NCBI RefSeq assembly: GCF_014202315.1
Contig: NZ_JACHGN010000010.1
Location: 248,001-312,000 of the forward strand
Reading direction: 5' to 3'
Source: Thermocatellispora tengchongensis
GTDB taxonomy: Bacteria > Actinomycetota > Actinomycetes > Streptosporangiales > Streptosporangiaceae
DNA length: 64,000 bases
This document shows positions 50,961-58,561 of the stretch, piece by piece (position 1 is the first letter of the stretch; the number at the start of each line of letters is the position of its first letter). The position numbers and the translations under genes were made by a program. The notes under the pieces were generated by a model, which was not told the DNA's origin, did no database searches, and saw only the letters and a list, made by a program, of their open reading frames with translations.

Positions 50961-51248
50961 ACCTCCCCACTGTACGCCCCCACTTGCCGGACTCCGGAGG
51001 GCGAGGGCCGGGGGCGGGGGTGAGGGGCGAAGGCCGGGTCCTTGGGCGGAGGCTGACGGGGGGAGGGGTGTGTCCGCATACGGGAGGCGGGGGCGGGAGG
51101 CGTCGCGGGCGCGCGGGTTCCGGTGCCTGCCCTATTCCGTTTTCCGGAGCAGGCGTGGTTGCGCGGACACGCCCCCCACGCCGGGGCGGTGGTGTGCGCA
51201 GGCCCCCGCGTTTTCTGGATTTCCGCGGGGGTCTGCGTCGGGATGGGG
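50961..51248. other. Gene-free interval with hairpin terminator (51197-51237)
   Basis: No credible ORF. CGCAGGCCCCCGCG (51197-51210) pairs with CGCGGGGGTCTGCG (51224-51237) across a T-rich 13-base loop, 11 bp from the end of the Gfo/Idh gene; it likely terminates the eight-gene leftward operon. Confidence 0.65.
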
Positions 51249-52349
51249 TCAGAGGGTGGGGGTGTCGGGGGTCCAGTCGTCCGGGAGGAGGGGTGGGGGA
51301 GTCAGGTCGGTTTGGACGGGGAGGAAGGTGGAGGTGGTGGCGGAGTCGGTGATGGCGGTCATGACCGTCAGGACGTGCTGGGCCAGGGTGCCGGAGGCCC
51401 GGTGGGGGGTGCCAGCGCGGAGGTTGCGGGCCATGTCCAGGACGCCCAGGCCGCGGCCGGCGGTGGGGCCTGTGACCGGGAGGGGGTGCCACTCGGTGTC
51501 GCCGGGGTGGCGGACGCGCAGGGGGCCGGTGAAGGTGTTGGGGTCGGGGAGGGCGAGTACGCCCTCGGTGCCGATGATCTCGATGGCGTGCCGGGGGAGC
51601 GCGGAGTCGAAGCTGAAGGTGGCCGCGACGCCGGCGCCGGAGGCGAGGTCGAGCAGGGCGGTGACGTGGGTGGGGACCTCGACCTCGAAGGACGTGCCCG
51701 CCTTGGGGCCCGAGCCGATGACGCGGCGGTCGCGGGCGCGGCGGGCGGTGGCGGCGACCCGGGAGACCGGGCCGAGCAGGGCGGTTATCGCGGTGAGGTA
51801 GTAGGGGCCCAGGTCGAACAGGGGGCCGCCGCCGCGCTGGTAGAGGAACTCGGGGCTGGGGTGCCAGCCCTCGGGGCCGGGGCCCTGGGTGATCGCGCTC
51901 ACCGCGACGGGCGTGCCGATGACGCCCTGCTGTAGCGCGCGGCCCGCCGACTGCAGGCCGGCGCCCAGGAACGTGTCGGGGGCGTTGCCGACGCGCAGGC
52001 CGCGCGAGGCGGCCTCCGCCAGGACCTTCTCGCCTTCGGCCGGGTCCAGGGCCAGGGGCTTCTCGCCGTAGACGTGCTTGCCCGCCTGGAGCGCGGCCGT
52101 GGCCACGGCGGCGTGCGCGGCCGGGATCGTGAGGTTGAGCACGATCTCCACCTCGGGCGTGGCCAGCAGCGACGCCACGTCGGGCGCCGCCGGGACGCCG
52201 TGCTCGGCGGCCACGGCCGCCGCGCGCTCGGGGTCCAGGTCGGCCACGCCCACGACGCGCACGTCGGGGAAGGCGGTGAGGTTGCGCAGGTACTGGGCGC
52301 TGATGACGCCGGTGCCGACGACGCCGACGCCCACGGGGCCGCCGCTCAT
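51249..52349 (-). CDS. Gfo/Idh/MocA-family oxidoreductase
   Basis: 366 aa. N-terminal Rossmann motif VGVGVVGTGVISAQYLRNL, conserved EKP (KHVYGEKPLALDPAEG, about 90-105) and C-terminal GFO_IDH_MocA_C beta-sheet domain. NAD(P)-dependent sugar or inositol dehydrogenase; the catalytic Lys is the one in EKP. Its ATG overlaps the isomerase stop (ATGA). Last gene of the catabolic operon; oxidises a sugar or sugar acid that cannot be named. Confidence 0.9.
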   Translation of the reverse strand: MSGGPVGVGVVGTGVISAQYLRNLTAFPDVRVVGVADLDPERAAAVAAEHGVPAAPDVASLLATPEVEIVLNLTIPAAHAAVATAALQAGKHVYGEKPLALDPAEGEKVLAEAASRGLRVGNAPDTFLGAGLQSAGRALQQGVIGTPVAVSAITQGPGPEGWHPSPEFLYQRGGGPLFDLGPYYLTAITALLGPVSRVAATARRARDRRVIGSGPKAGTSFEVEVPTHVTALLDLASGAGVAATFSFDSALPRHAIEIIGTEGVLALPDPNTFTGPLRVRHPGDTEWHPLPVTGPTAGRGLGVLDMARNLRAGTPHRASGTLAQHVLTVMTAITDSATTSTFLPVQTDLTPPPLLPDDWTPDTPTL

Positions 52350-53107
52350 GCGGTGAGCCGGGCTTCCGGCAGCGACGACAGGTACTCCTTGCTGGCGGCC
52401 AGGGCCTCGAAGACGTCCCCGGCGCAGGTGTCCAGCTCGACGATCCGGTGCGCGTCGGGGGCGGCGGCCAGGACGGCGGGGACGGGCATCTTGCCGGCGC
52501 CGACGGCCGTGTGCGGCTCGCCCTTCTCGATCGGGCCGTCCTTGACGTGCAGGGCCCGTACGCGCCCGCCCAGCCGGTCCAGCAGGGCCGGCACGTCGGC
52601 GCCGCCCACGGCGGCCCAGTAGGTGTCCACTTCCAGGAACACCTCCGGCGGGAGCAGGCCGGCCAGGACCTCCAGCGCGTGCGTGCCCTCGACCTCGGGC
52701 TCGATCTCCCACCAGTGGTTGTGGTAGCCGATCTTCATCCCGTACGGCGCCGCGCGGCCGGCGAGCTCGGCGAGCAGGTCGGCGACGCGGGACAGGCCGT
52801 CGCGGGTGGTGAACTCCTCGTGCGGGATGCCACCGGGGATGACCACCAGTCCGGCCCCGATGGCGGCGATGGCGTCGAACACCTCGGCGGGGTCGCGGTC
52901 GCGGTCCAGCAGTGCGTACGCGTGCGTGATCGGCGCGGTGAGCCCGAGGTCGTCGGTGAGGCGCCGGAACCCCTGCGGGTCGGTCAGCGGGTCGAACGGC
53001 TCCACGGCGCCGTAGCCGATCTCGGCGATCCGGCGCAGCGTGTGATCCCTGTCGGTGGCGAGCTGGTCCCTCACGGTGTAGAGCTGAACGCTCAGCGGCA
53101 ACGGCAT
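52346..53107 (-). CDS. Sugar phosphate isomerase/epimerase (AP_endonuc_2 TIM barrel)
   Basis: 253 aa. TIM barrel with metal ligands in GYHNHWWEIEP, LEVDTYWAAVGG, LHVKDGPIEKGE and VELDTCAGD. Related to hydroxypyruvate isomerase (Hyi/OtnI), IolE and tagatose epimerases. OtnI-type enzymes act next to OtnK kinases in four-carbon acid sugar pathways, and an OtnK-like gene is four bases-to-stop coupled further upstream in this operon, so an isomerase for a 4-phospho keto-acid is a good guess. 44 bp after the GntR gene. Confidence 0.87.
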   Translation of the reverse strand: MPLPLSVQLYTVRDQLATDRDHTLRRIAEIGYGAVEPFDPLTDPQGFRRLTDDLGLTAPITHAYALLDRDRDPAEVFDAIAAIGAGLVVIPGGIPHEEFTTRDGLSRVADLLAELAGRAAPYGMKIGYHNHWWEIEPEVEGTHALEVLAGLLPPEVFLEVDTYWAAVGGADVPALLDRLGGRVRALHVKDGPIEKGEPHTAVGAGKMPVPAVLAAAPDAHRIVELDTCAGDVFEALAASKEYLSSLPEARLTA

Positions 53108-53151
53108 GATTCACACCGTACGGGTAGATCGTCCGGTTTTGCAGTATCCGA

Positions 53152-53904
53152 TCAGTCGTCTTTCAGTGATCGCTGCAGCCGCGCCCCGGCGCCGTCCATG
53201 TGGGCGCGCATGGCCGCCGCCGCGTCGGCGGGGGAGTGGCGCTCCACCGCCTCCAGCACGGCGGCGTGCTCGGCGATCGTGGTCTCGGTCTCGCCCGCCT
53301 CGTGGATGGCCCGCCTGATCCAGACCCGCAGCAGCGAGCGGATGCTGCCCAGGATGTCGTTGAGCACCGAGTTGTCCGCCGCCTGGGCCAGTGCCAGGTG
53401 GAAGGCCACGTCGGCCTCCACGAAGGCGACGCTGTCGGCCGCCGACCTCATGTCCTCCAGGTGGTGGCGCAGCTCGGCGATCACCTCCTCGCCCGCGCGC
53501 TCGGCGGCCAGCTCGGCGATGACGATCTCGATGTGCCTGCGGGCCTCGATCAGGTCGAGCACCTGGGGCTGGCCCAGCATCAGCCCCCACTCGATCGCGC
53601 TGGGCAGCAGGCTGGACGTGCTCTGCTTCAGGTACGTCCCGTCGCCCTGCCGCACGTCGATGATGCCGAGCACGTCCAGCGCCTTGAGCGCCTCGCGGAT
53701 CGTGGAGCGGCCCACCCCCAGGCTCTCGGAGAGCTGCCGCTCGGAGGGCAGCCGGGTGCCGGGGGCGAGGTGCCCCGACAGGAGCTGCGAGAGCAACTGG
53801 CGGGCGATGTCCACCACCGCGCTCTCGCGCTGGGGGGCGGCCAGCGAGATGGAGGCGGTCCCGGACCTGCCGGGGCGCCGGGCGGCGCCTGCCGACTCTG
53901 CCAC
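53152..53904 (-). CDS. GntR-family regulator, FadR/FCD subgroup
   Basis: 250 aa from GTG 53904 (AAAGGA eight bases upstream). Winged helix at about 25-95: LSGHLAPGTRLPSERQLSES, LGVGRSTIREALKALDVLGI, RQGDGTYL. The FCD C-terminal domain has metal-type Asp/His residues (EADVAFHLALAQAADN, IAEHAAVLEAV). Embedded in the catabolic operon between kinase and isomerase, so autoregulated. The best operator candidate is the 18-bp palindrome at 58431-58448 between the two divergent operons. Confidence 0.9.
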   Translation of the reverse strand: MAESAGAARRPGRSGTASISLAAPQRESAVVDIARQLLSQLLSGHLAPGTRLPSERQLSESLGVGRSTIREALKALDVLGIIDVRQGDGTYLKQSTSSLLPSAIEWGLMLGQPQVLDLIEARRHIEIVIAELAAERAGEEVIAELRHHLEDMRSAADSVAFVEADVAFHLALAQAADNSVLNDILGSIRSLLRVWIRRAIHEAGETETTIAEHAAVLEAVERHSPADAAAAMRAHMDGAGARLQRSLKDD

Positions 53905-53916
53905 TGCGTCATCCTT

Positions 53917-53967
53917 TCTGCGAGGCCCGGCGGGCCTGGCGACGAGTCTGCGAGGCCCGGCGGGCCT
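53917..53967. repeat. 21-bp direct repeat at the kinase/GntR junction
   Basis: TCTGCGAGGCCCGGCGGGCCT occurs at 53917-53937 and 53947-53967. Each copy contains the stem GAGGCCCG/CGGGCCT(C). The second copy touches the kinase stop codon; a processing site or attenuator between operon segments is possible. Confidence 0.75.
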
Positions 53968-55181
53968 CAGACGAGCCCGAAGGCGTGTGCGACGTCCACG
54001 AGCGTGCGCGGGCCGCCGATGTTGCCGGGCACGACGGCGTACGGGATCGCGGTCCCGGCGCCGGAGCGCGCCCGCCACACCGCCACGCCGGGCAGTAGCG
54101 GTCCCAGCACCTCCGCACTCTGCGCGCCGAGGCCGTCGCGTGCCACTTGCGCGGAGGTGATGCCCCCCTTGGCGATCACGGCGCCGAGCCGGCCGGCGAC
54201 CCCGGCCACCGCGCCGCACAGCGCGCGCATCACCCGCGCGCCGTGCTGAAGGCTACCGTGCTCGGCGCGGCGCACCCGCTCGGTGGCCAGGATCGCGATC
54301 CCTCCGTGATCGAGGTCGCGGTCCAGCAGGGCGGCGAGGCGTTCGCCCTCGGCGCCGGGGCCGGTCTGCGCGGCCTCCGCCGACAGCGTACGCACCGGCG
54401 CGCCGGTGCGGGCGGCGACCTCGGCGAGCTGGCGCCCGGACGCCTCGGTGTGCGAGCCGCACACGATCAGCGCCGGGCCCGGCGCGCTCATGTCGCCGGT
54501 GAGCAGGCCCGTGGCCAGGCGGTCCGCCCGGATCGCGGCCAGCGGGGCCGCGCAGCGCAGCACCACGCGCGCGCCGCCGCGCCGGGCCAGGTCGAGCCCG
54601 GCCGAGATCGTACGCAGGTCGTCGTCGCTCTCGGCGTCGGGCACCACGACCGTCGCCGGCGCCGCCTCGCCCAGGACGTCCGCGAGCGCGCCCAGCCGGG
54701 CCAGCGGGACCGAGACCGCCTCGCGCCCGCCCACCTCGCGCACCCACTCCACCATGGTCCTGGCGGTGTAGCCGAAGACCGGGTCGGCGGCGAACTCGGT
54801 GTCGGCGGCCACCAGGCGGCGGCCGTCCACGTCCACGTAGTGCACCCCGCCCACCGTGGTGCGCCCGCCCGCCGGGAACGCGGGGGCGAACAGCAGCACG
54901 CCCTCCCGCGCCCCGAACGCGTCGGACTCGGCGAACACGTGCCCGCGCAGCGTGGAGTCGCCGCGCAGGACGTACTCGGCCTCGCCGTGCCGGGCGCGGA
55001 TCTCGCCCAGCAGGGCGACGGCCTCGGGCTCGGCCATGGCCCGGGTGTTGGTCAGCACGTAGTACGGCCCGTCGCCGGGCGGCGGCGGGGCCAGCGGGTC
55101 CAGCAGGACGGTCACGCCGGCGGCGGCCTGGGTGCCGGTCGGGTCGTCGTCCAGGACGACCACCCTCGGGCCGAGCCTCAT
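53967..55181 (-). CDS. Four-carbon acid sugar kinase family protein (OtnK/DUF1537)
   Basis: 404 aa, two-domain OtnK fold. N-terminal VVVLDDDPTGTQAAAGVTVL (substrate domain, DDxTG motif) and C-terminal nucleotide domain with AVIAKGGITSAQVARDGLGA and PYAVVPGNIGG. Phosphorylates threonate, erythronate or related acid sugars with ATP. Its ATG overlaps the VOC stop (ATGA). With the GntR, isomerase, dehydrogenase and aldolase around it, the kinase points to an acid-sugar catabolic pathway. Confidence 0.9.
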   Translation of the reverse strand: MRLGPRVVVLDDDPTGTQAAAGVTVLLDPLAPPPPGDGPYYVLTNTRAMAEPEAVALLGEIRARHGEAEYVLRGDSTLRGHVFAESDAFGAREGVLLFAPAFPAGGRTTVGGVHYVDVDGRRLVAADTEFAADPVFGYTARTMVEWVREVGGREAVSVPLARLGALADVLGEAAPATVVVPDAESDDDLRTISAGLDLARRGGARVVLRCAAPLAAIRADRLATGLLTGDMSAPGPALIVCGSHTEASGRQLAEVAARTGAPVRTLSAEAAQTGPGAEGERLAALLDRDLDHGGIAILATERVRRAEHGSLQHGARVMRALCGAVAGVAGRLGAVIAKGGITSAQVARDGLGAQSAEVLGPLLPGVAVWRARSGAGTAIPYAVVPGNIGGPRTLVDVAHAFGLV

Positions 55182-55600
55182 CGGATGGGGTCTTTCTCCG
55201 TCAGTTCCACGCGCACGCCGTTCGGCTCCTGGAGCAGGAAGCAGGCGCGGCGGCCCCGCCCGCCCATGAAGATCCGGGCGTCGGCCTCGCCGGGCAGCGC
55301 GGCCAGCACCTCCTCGATGCGCGGCACGTTGAAGCAGACGTGGTGCAGGCCCTCGCCGTGCTCGCGCATGAACCGGGCGACCGGCCCCTCGCGCAGCGGC
55401 TGCACGAGCTGGATCATGACGTTGCCGCCGTCGAGGTAGGCCAGCCGCACGCCCGGCTCCTCGGCCTCCTCGTCGCCGATCAGGGTCAGGCCGAGCCGCT
55501 CGGTGTAGAAGGTCATCGCCTTGTCGGCGTCGTGCACCGCGATGGCGACGTGGTCCACGTGATCGACCAGCCGCCCCCGGGCGCCGGCGAGGTCAGCCAA
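55178..55600 (-). CDS. VOC-family protein, methylmalonyl-CoA-epimerase-like
   Basis: 140 aa. Metal-ligand-type residues in VDHVAIAVHDADKAMTFY (first His), GLHHVCFNV (second His), and Glu in GVRVELTEK. The layout matches Mce-like epimerases, but the operon context suggests an epimerase or lyase for a sugar acid instead. The start overlaps the aldolase stop by 8 bp. Cytosolic. Confidence 0.85.
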   Translation of the reverse strand: MADLAGARGRLVDHVDHVAIAVHDADKAMTFYTERLGLTLIGDEEAEEPGVRLAYLDGGNVMIQLVQPLREGPVARFMREHGEGLHHVCFNVPRIEEVLAALPGEADARIFMGGRGRRACFLLQEPNGVRVELTEKDPIR

Positions 55601-56372
55601 GGCCGCGTACCTCGCTCAGCCCCGACCGCAGCGCGGCCTGGTAGACCCACAGGTCGCCGCCGTAGGCCAGGATCGAGAACCCCCGCTTGATCAGCATCTC
55701 CGCCTCGGGCACGCCGCCGGCCATGAACCCGGCCGCCTTGCCGTGCGCCCGCGCGGCCTCGGCCACCCGGTCCAGCGCGGCCAGGTAGTCAGGGTGGTCG
55801 AACCTGCCCGGTATCCCCATGCTGTTGGTCAGGTCGAAGTGGCCGACCCACAGCACGTCCACGCCGTCCACGGCCGCGATCTCCTCGACGTCCGCGAGGC
55901 CCCCGGCCGTCTCGATCTGAGTGATCACCAGCGTGTTGGCGTTCGTCTCGCGCATGTAGGCGACGTTGTCGCCGGCCGCGTAGTCGTCGTGCGCGACGCC
56001 GAAGGCCGCCCCGCGCACGCCGTCGGGAGGGTACTTCGCCCAGCGCACGATCTGCTCCGCCTGCGCCGCGGACTCCACCATCGGGACCATGATCCCGCGG
56101 GCCCCGGTGTCCAGGGCCCGGGAGACCGCGCTGCGCTCGGCGACCGGGATGCGGATGTACGGCTCCGCGCCCGTGGGCCGGGTGGTCGCGACCAGCGAGG
56201 CCAGCGTCTCCCACCCCCATCCGGTGTGCTCGGCGTCGTAGATCACGAACTGGGCGCCGGCGCCCGCCGCGAGCCTGCCGATGCCCAGCGTGGCGAACTC
56301 GAACACGAACGTGCCGAGCACGAGTTCGCCCGCGCCGAGGGCCTGCTTGATGGGCGTGCTGGAAGTGGTCAA
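55593..56372 (-). CDS. HpcH/HpaI-family class II aldolase
   Basis: 259 aa from TTG 56372. FVIYDAEHTGWGW carries the catalytic His49, ITQIETAGGLADVEEI a metal Glu, and LWVGHFDLTNSMG the metal Asp. Cleaves 2-keto-3-deoxy sugar acids to pyruvate plus an aldehyde (YfaU/RhmA, GarL relatives). TTG overlaps the dehydrogenase stop (TTGA), with AAAGG seven bases ahead. Given the divergent alpha-L-rhamnosidase, 2-keto-3-deoxy-L-rhamnonate is an attractive but unproven substrate. Confidence 0.9.
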   Translation of the reverse strand: MTTSSTPIKQALGAGELVLGTFVFEFATLGIGRLAAGAGAQFVIYDAEHTGWGWETLASLVATTRPTGAEPYIRIPVAERSAVSRALDTGARGIMVPMVESAAQAEQIVRWAKYPPDGVRGAAFGVAHDDYAAGDNVAYMRETNANTLVITQIETAGGLADVEEIAAVDGVDVLWVGHFDLTNSMGIPGRFDHPDYLAALDRVAEAARAHGKAAGFMAGGVPEAEMLIKRGFSILAYGGDLWVYQAALRSGLSEVRGLG

Positions 56373-57403
56373 TGCGCGGCCTTTCTCATCGATCGGAACC
56401 TGGGGTGGTCCAGGGCGGCGGGGTTGACGGGGTGGGCGGGCGCGCGCCCGGCGGCCACGTCGAGCACGGCCGCGATCGCGCTGCGCCCGTTGCCGAGCGC
56501 CAGCTCGTCGGTCCAGGCGATGGCGTGCGGCGCGAGCAGGACGTTGTCCAGCGCGAGCAGCGGGTCGGCCGGGTCGGGCGGCTCGGTCTCGAACACGTCC
56601 AGCGCCGCGCCCGCGATGGCCCGCTCCGCCAGCGCGGCGGTCAGCGCCTTCTGGTCCACGATCGGTCCGCGCGCCACGTTCACCAGGTACGCGGCCGGCT
56701 TCATGCGGGCGATCCGGACGGCGTCCAGCAGGTGGTGCGTCTCGGGGGTGAGCGCGCAGGTGACCACCACGAAGTCCGACTCGGCGAGCAGGGTGTCCAG
56801 GTCCACCAGCCCGACGCCGGCGGCGGTGGCCGCGGCGGCGTCGGCGTACGGGTCGGCGGCGAGCTGCCGCATGCCCAGCGGCGCGCACAGCCGGGTGACC
56901 TCGCGGCCGATGTTGCCCCAGCCGACCAGGCCCAGCGTCTTGCCCGCCGGGCCCACGCCCATGTGGTCCAGCTTGTCGTGCCAGCGGCCGGTGCGGACCA
57001 GGGCGTCCTTCTGCCGTACCTTGTGCGCCACGGCGAGCAGCATGGTCAGCGCCGAGACCGCGACCGGGCCGCGTACGCCGTCGGGGGTGATGGTCACCAC
57101 GACGCCGGCCTCGGTGCACGCGGCGACGTCCACGTTGTCGTAGCCGACGCCGAACCTGGCCACCAGGCGCAGCCGGTCGGCCCCGCGCAGGGTCTCCGCG
57201 GTGACCCGGGGCAGCAGCACCAGCAGCGCGTCATAGCCGGCCACCGCCCCGGGCGGGATCTCGCCGGTGCCGGCGTCGGGCAGGAAGTCCCACTCGACCC
57301 CCTCGGCCTCGTCGAGCGCGGCCAGGCCGATGTCACCCCAGCCGATGCGCCCTTCGGCGTTCAGGAAGTCGCGCGTCAGCCCGACGCGGAAGGGCTCACC
57401 CAT
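56369..57403 (-). CDS. D-2-hydroxyacid dehydrogenase family protein
   Basis: 344 aa. NAD-binding GLVGWGNIGREV, catalytic Arg in NVARGPIVD, Glu in the DVFETEPP loop, catalytic His in LAPHAIAWTDE: the full SerA/2-hydroxyacid set. No C-terminal ACT domain, so it is not a biosynthetic SerA. Reduces or oxidises a 2-keto/2-hydroxy acid, e.g. the keto product of the aldolase branch. The stop overlaps the aldolase start; its start overlaps the reductase stop by 8 bp. Confidence 0.9.
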   Translation of the reverse strand: MGEPFRVGLTRDFLNAEGRIGWGDIGLAALDEAEGVEWDFLPDAGTGEIPPGAVAGYDALLVLLPRVTAETLRGADRLRLVARFGVGYDNVDVAACTEAGVVVTITPDGVRGPVAVSALTMLLAVAHKVRQKDALVRTGRWHDKLDHMGVGPAGKTLGLVGWGNIGREVTRLCAPLGMRQLAADPYADAAAATAAGVGLVDLDTLLAESDFVVVTCALTPETHHLLDAVRIARMKPAAYLVNVARGPIVDQKALTAALAERAIAGAALDVFETEPPDPADPLLALDNVLLAPHAIAWTDELALGNGRSAIAAVLDVAAGRAPAHPVNPAALDHPRFRSMRKAAH

Positions 57404-58400
57404 GGGCGGATCTCCGTTTCGCGATCATCTGGTCGGCGGTCTTGGGGTAGGACTCGATCGCGGTCAGCGCGGCGAGCTGGGCCGGTTCGAGCCGGAGCCC
57501 GGCCGCGGGCAGCGCGTCCAGCAGCTCCGCCACGCTCTCGGGGCCGATGATTGCCGAGGCGACCGTCGGGCGGGACAGCACCCAGGCCAGCGCGAGGTGC
57601 GCGGGCGGCAGGCCCCACTCGGCGGCGTGGGACCGCAGCGCGGCGGCCACGCCGAGCTGCGGCGCGGTGAAGCCGCCGCCGCCCCAGCGGCGCTCGCCGC
57701 TGTACTCCTTGGCGGGGCCGGCCAGCAGGCCGCCGCCGAGCGGGCTGAAGGCGGTCAGCGACAGGCCGAAGCGGCGGCAGGCGGGGATCAGCTCCTGCTC
57801 GGGGGTGCGGTCGAAGAGGTTGTAGCGCGTCTGCACCGCGACCGGGGCGTGCAGGCGGCGCTCGGCGCAGATCCACAGCGCGTGGGTGACCTGCCAGGCC
57901 GGGTACGTGGACAGCGCCGCGTACCTGACCTTGCCCTGCCTGATCATGTCGTCGAACGCGGCCAGGGTCTGGTCCAGCGGCGTGTCCGGGTCGGGGTGGT
58001 GGGCGTGGAAGAGGTCCACGTGGTCGGTGCCGAGGCGGCGCAGGCTCCGGTCGAGCTGGGCCATCAGGTGCCGCCGCGACAGCCCGCGGTCGTTGGGGCC
58101 CGGCCCGACCGGCTCCATCGCCTTGGTGGACAGCACCACCTGCTCGCGCCGTCCGCGCAGCGCCCGGCCCAGGATCTCCTCGGCCGACTCGCGCTCGTGG
58201 TGCGGCGGCACGCCGGGCCGGTCGAAGTGCGGCAGGTCGCCGTAGGAGTCGGCGGTGTCCACGAAGTTGACGCCGTGGTCGAGCGCCGCGTGCACCAGCT
58301 TCACGGCCTCGGCGGGCTCGGGCGCCACGCCGAACAGGGAGGTGCCCAGGCACAGCCGGGACACCCGGACCCCGCTCGGGCCCAGCAGCGCGTACTCCAT
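57396..58400 (-). CDS. Aldo/keto reductase
   Basis: 334 aa TIM barrel. Catalytic set: Asp/Tyr in NFVDTADSYGDLPHF, Lys in VVLSTKAMEPVG, His in HVDLFHAHHPDPDTP; NADP site at the C-terminus (ASAIIGPESVAELLDAL). First gene of the leftward operon, directly below the palindrome. It could act on L-lactaldehyde, a possible product of a deoxy-rhamnonate aldolase, or on the sugar itself. A loose aldo/keto group, so substrate is inference. Confidence 0.9.
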   Translation of the reverse strand: MEYALLGPSGVRVSRLCLGTSLFGVAPEPAEAVKLVHAALDHGVNFVDTADSYGDLPHFDRPGVPPHHERESAEEILGRALRGRREQVVLSTKAMEPVGPGPNDRGLSRRHLMAQLDRSLRRLGTDHVDLFHAHHPDPDTPLDQTLAAFDDMIRQGKVRYAALSTYPAWQVTHALWICAERRLHAPVAVQTRYNLFDRTPEQELIPACRRFGLSLTAFSPLGGGLLAGPAKEYSGERRWGGGGFTAPQLGVAAALRSHAAEWGLPPAHLALAWVLSRPTVASAIIGPESVAELLDALPAAGLRLEPAQLAALTAIESYPKTADQMIAKRRSAHG

Positions 58401-58430
58401 GAGCAGCGACGATAAGCCGCGCCCAGAAAT

Positions 58431-58448
58431 TGGTCAACCGGTTGACCA
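58431..58448. promoter_or_regulatory. Perfect 18-bp palindrome TGGTCAACCGGTTGACCA between divergent operons
   Basis: 31 bp from the reductase start and 114 bp from the rhamnosidase start. The form NGTNAAC-centre-GTTNACN is typical of FadR/FCD GntR operators. Likely bound by the GntR protein of the leftward operon and able to govern both directions. Confidence 0.8.
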
Positions 58449-58513
58449 CTTCGGCAACGTCGAAGTAACGTCGGCGCACCCCGGTGGAAACGTCCCGCCG
58501 GAGACGGCCCTTA

Positions 58514-58521
58514 AAACGTTT
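58514..58521. promoter_or_regulatory. AAACGTTT box upstream of rhamnosidase gene
   Basis: An 8-bp palindrome, with a GGAAACGT half-match 25-30 bp earlier (58486-58493). Resembles LacI-type catabolite sites; weak on its own. Confidence 0.3.
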
Positions 58522-58561
58522 CGGCCGGTCGCGATCCCCTCGAAGGGAAGTGATCCGACCC

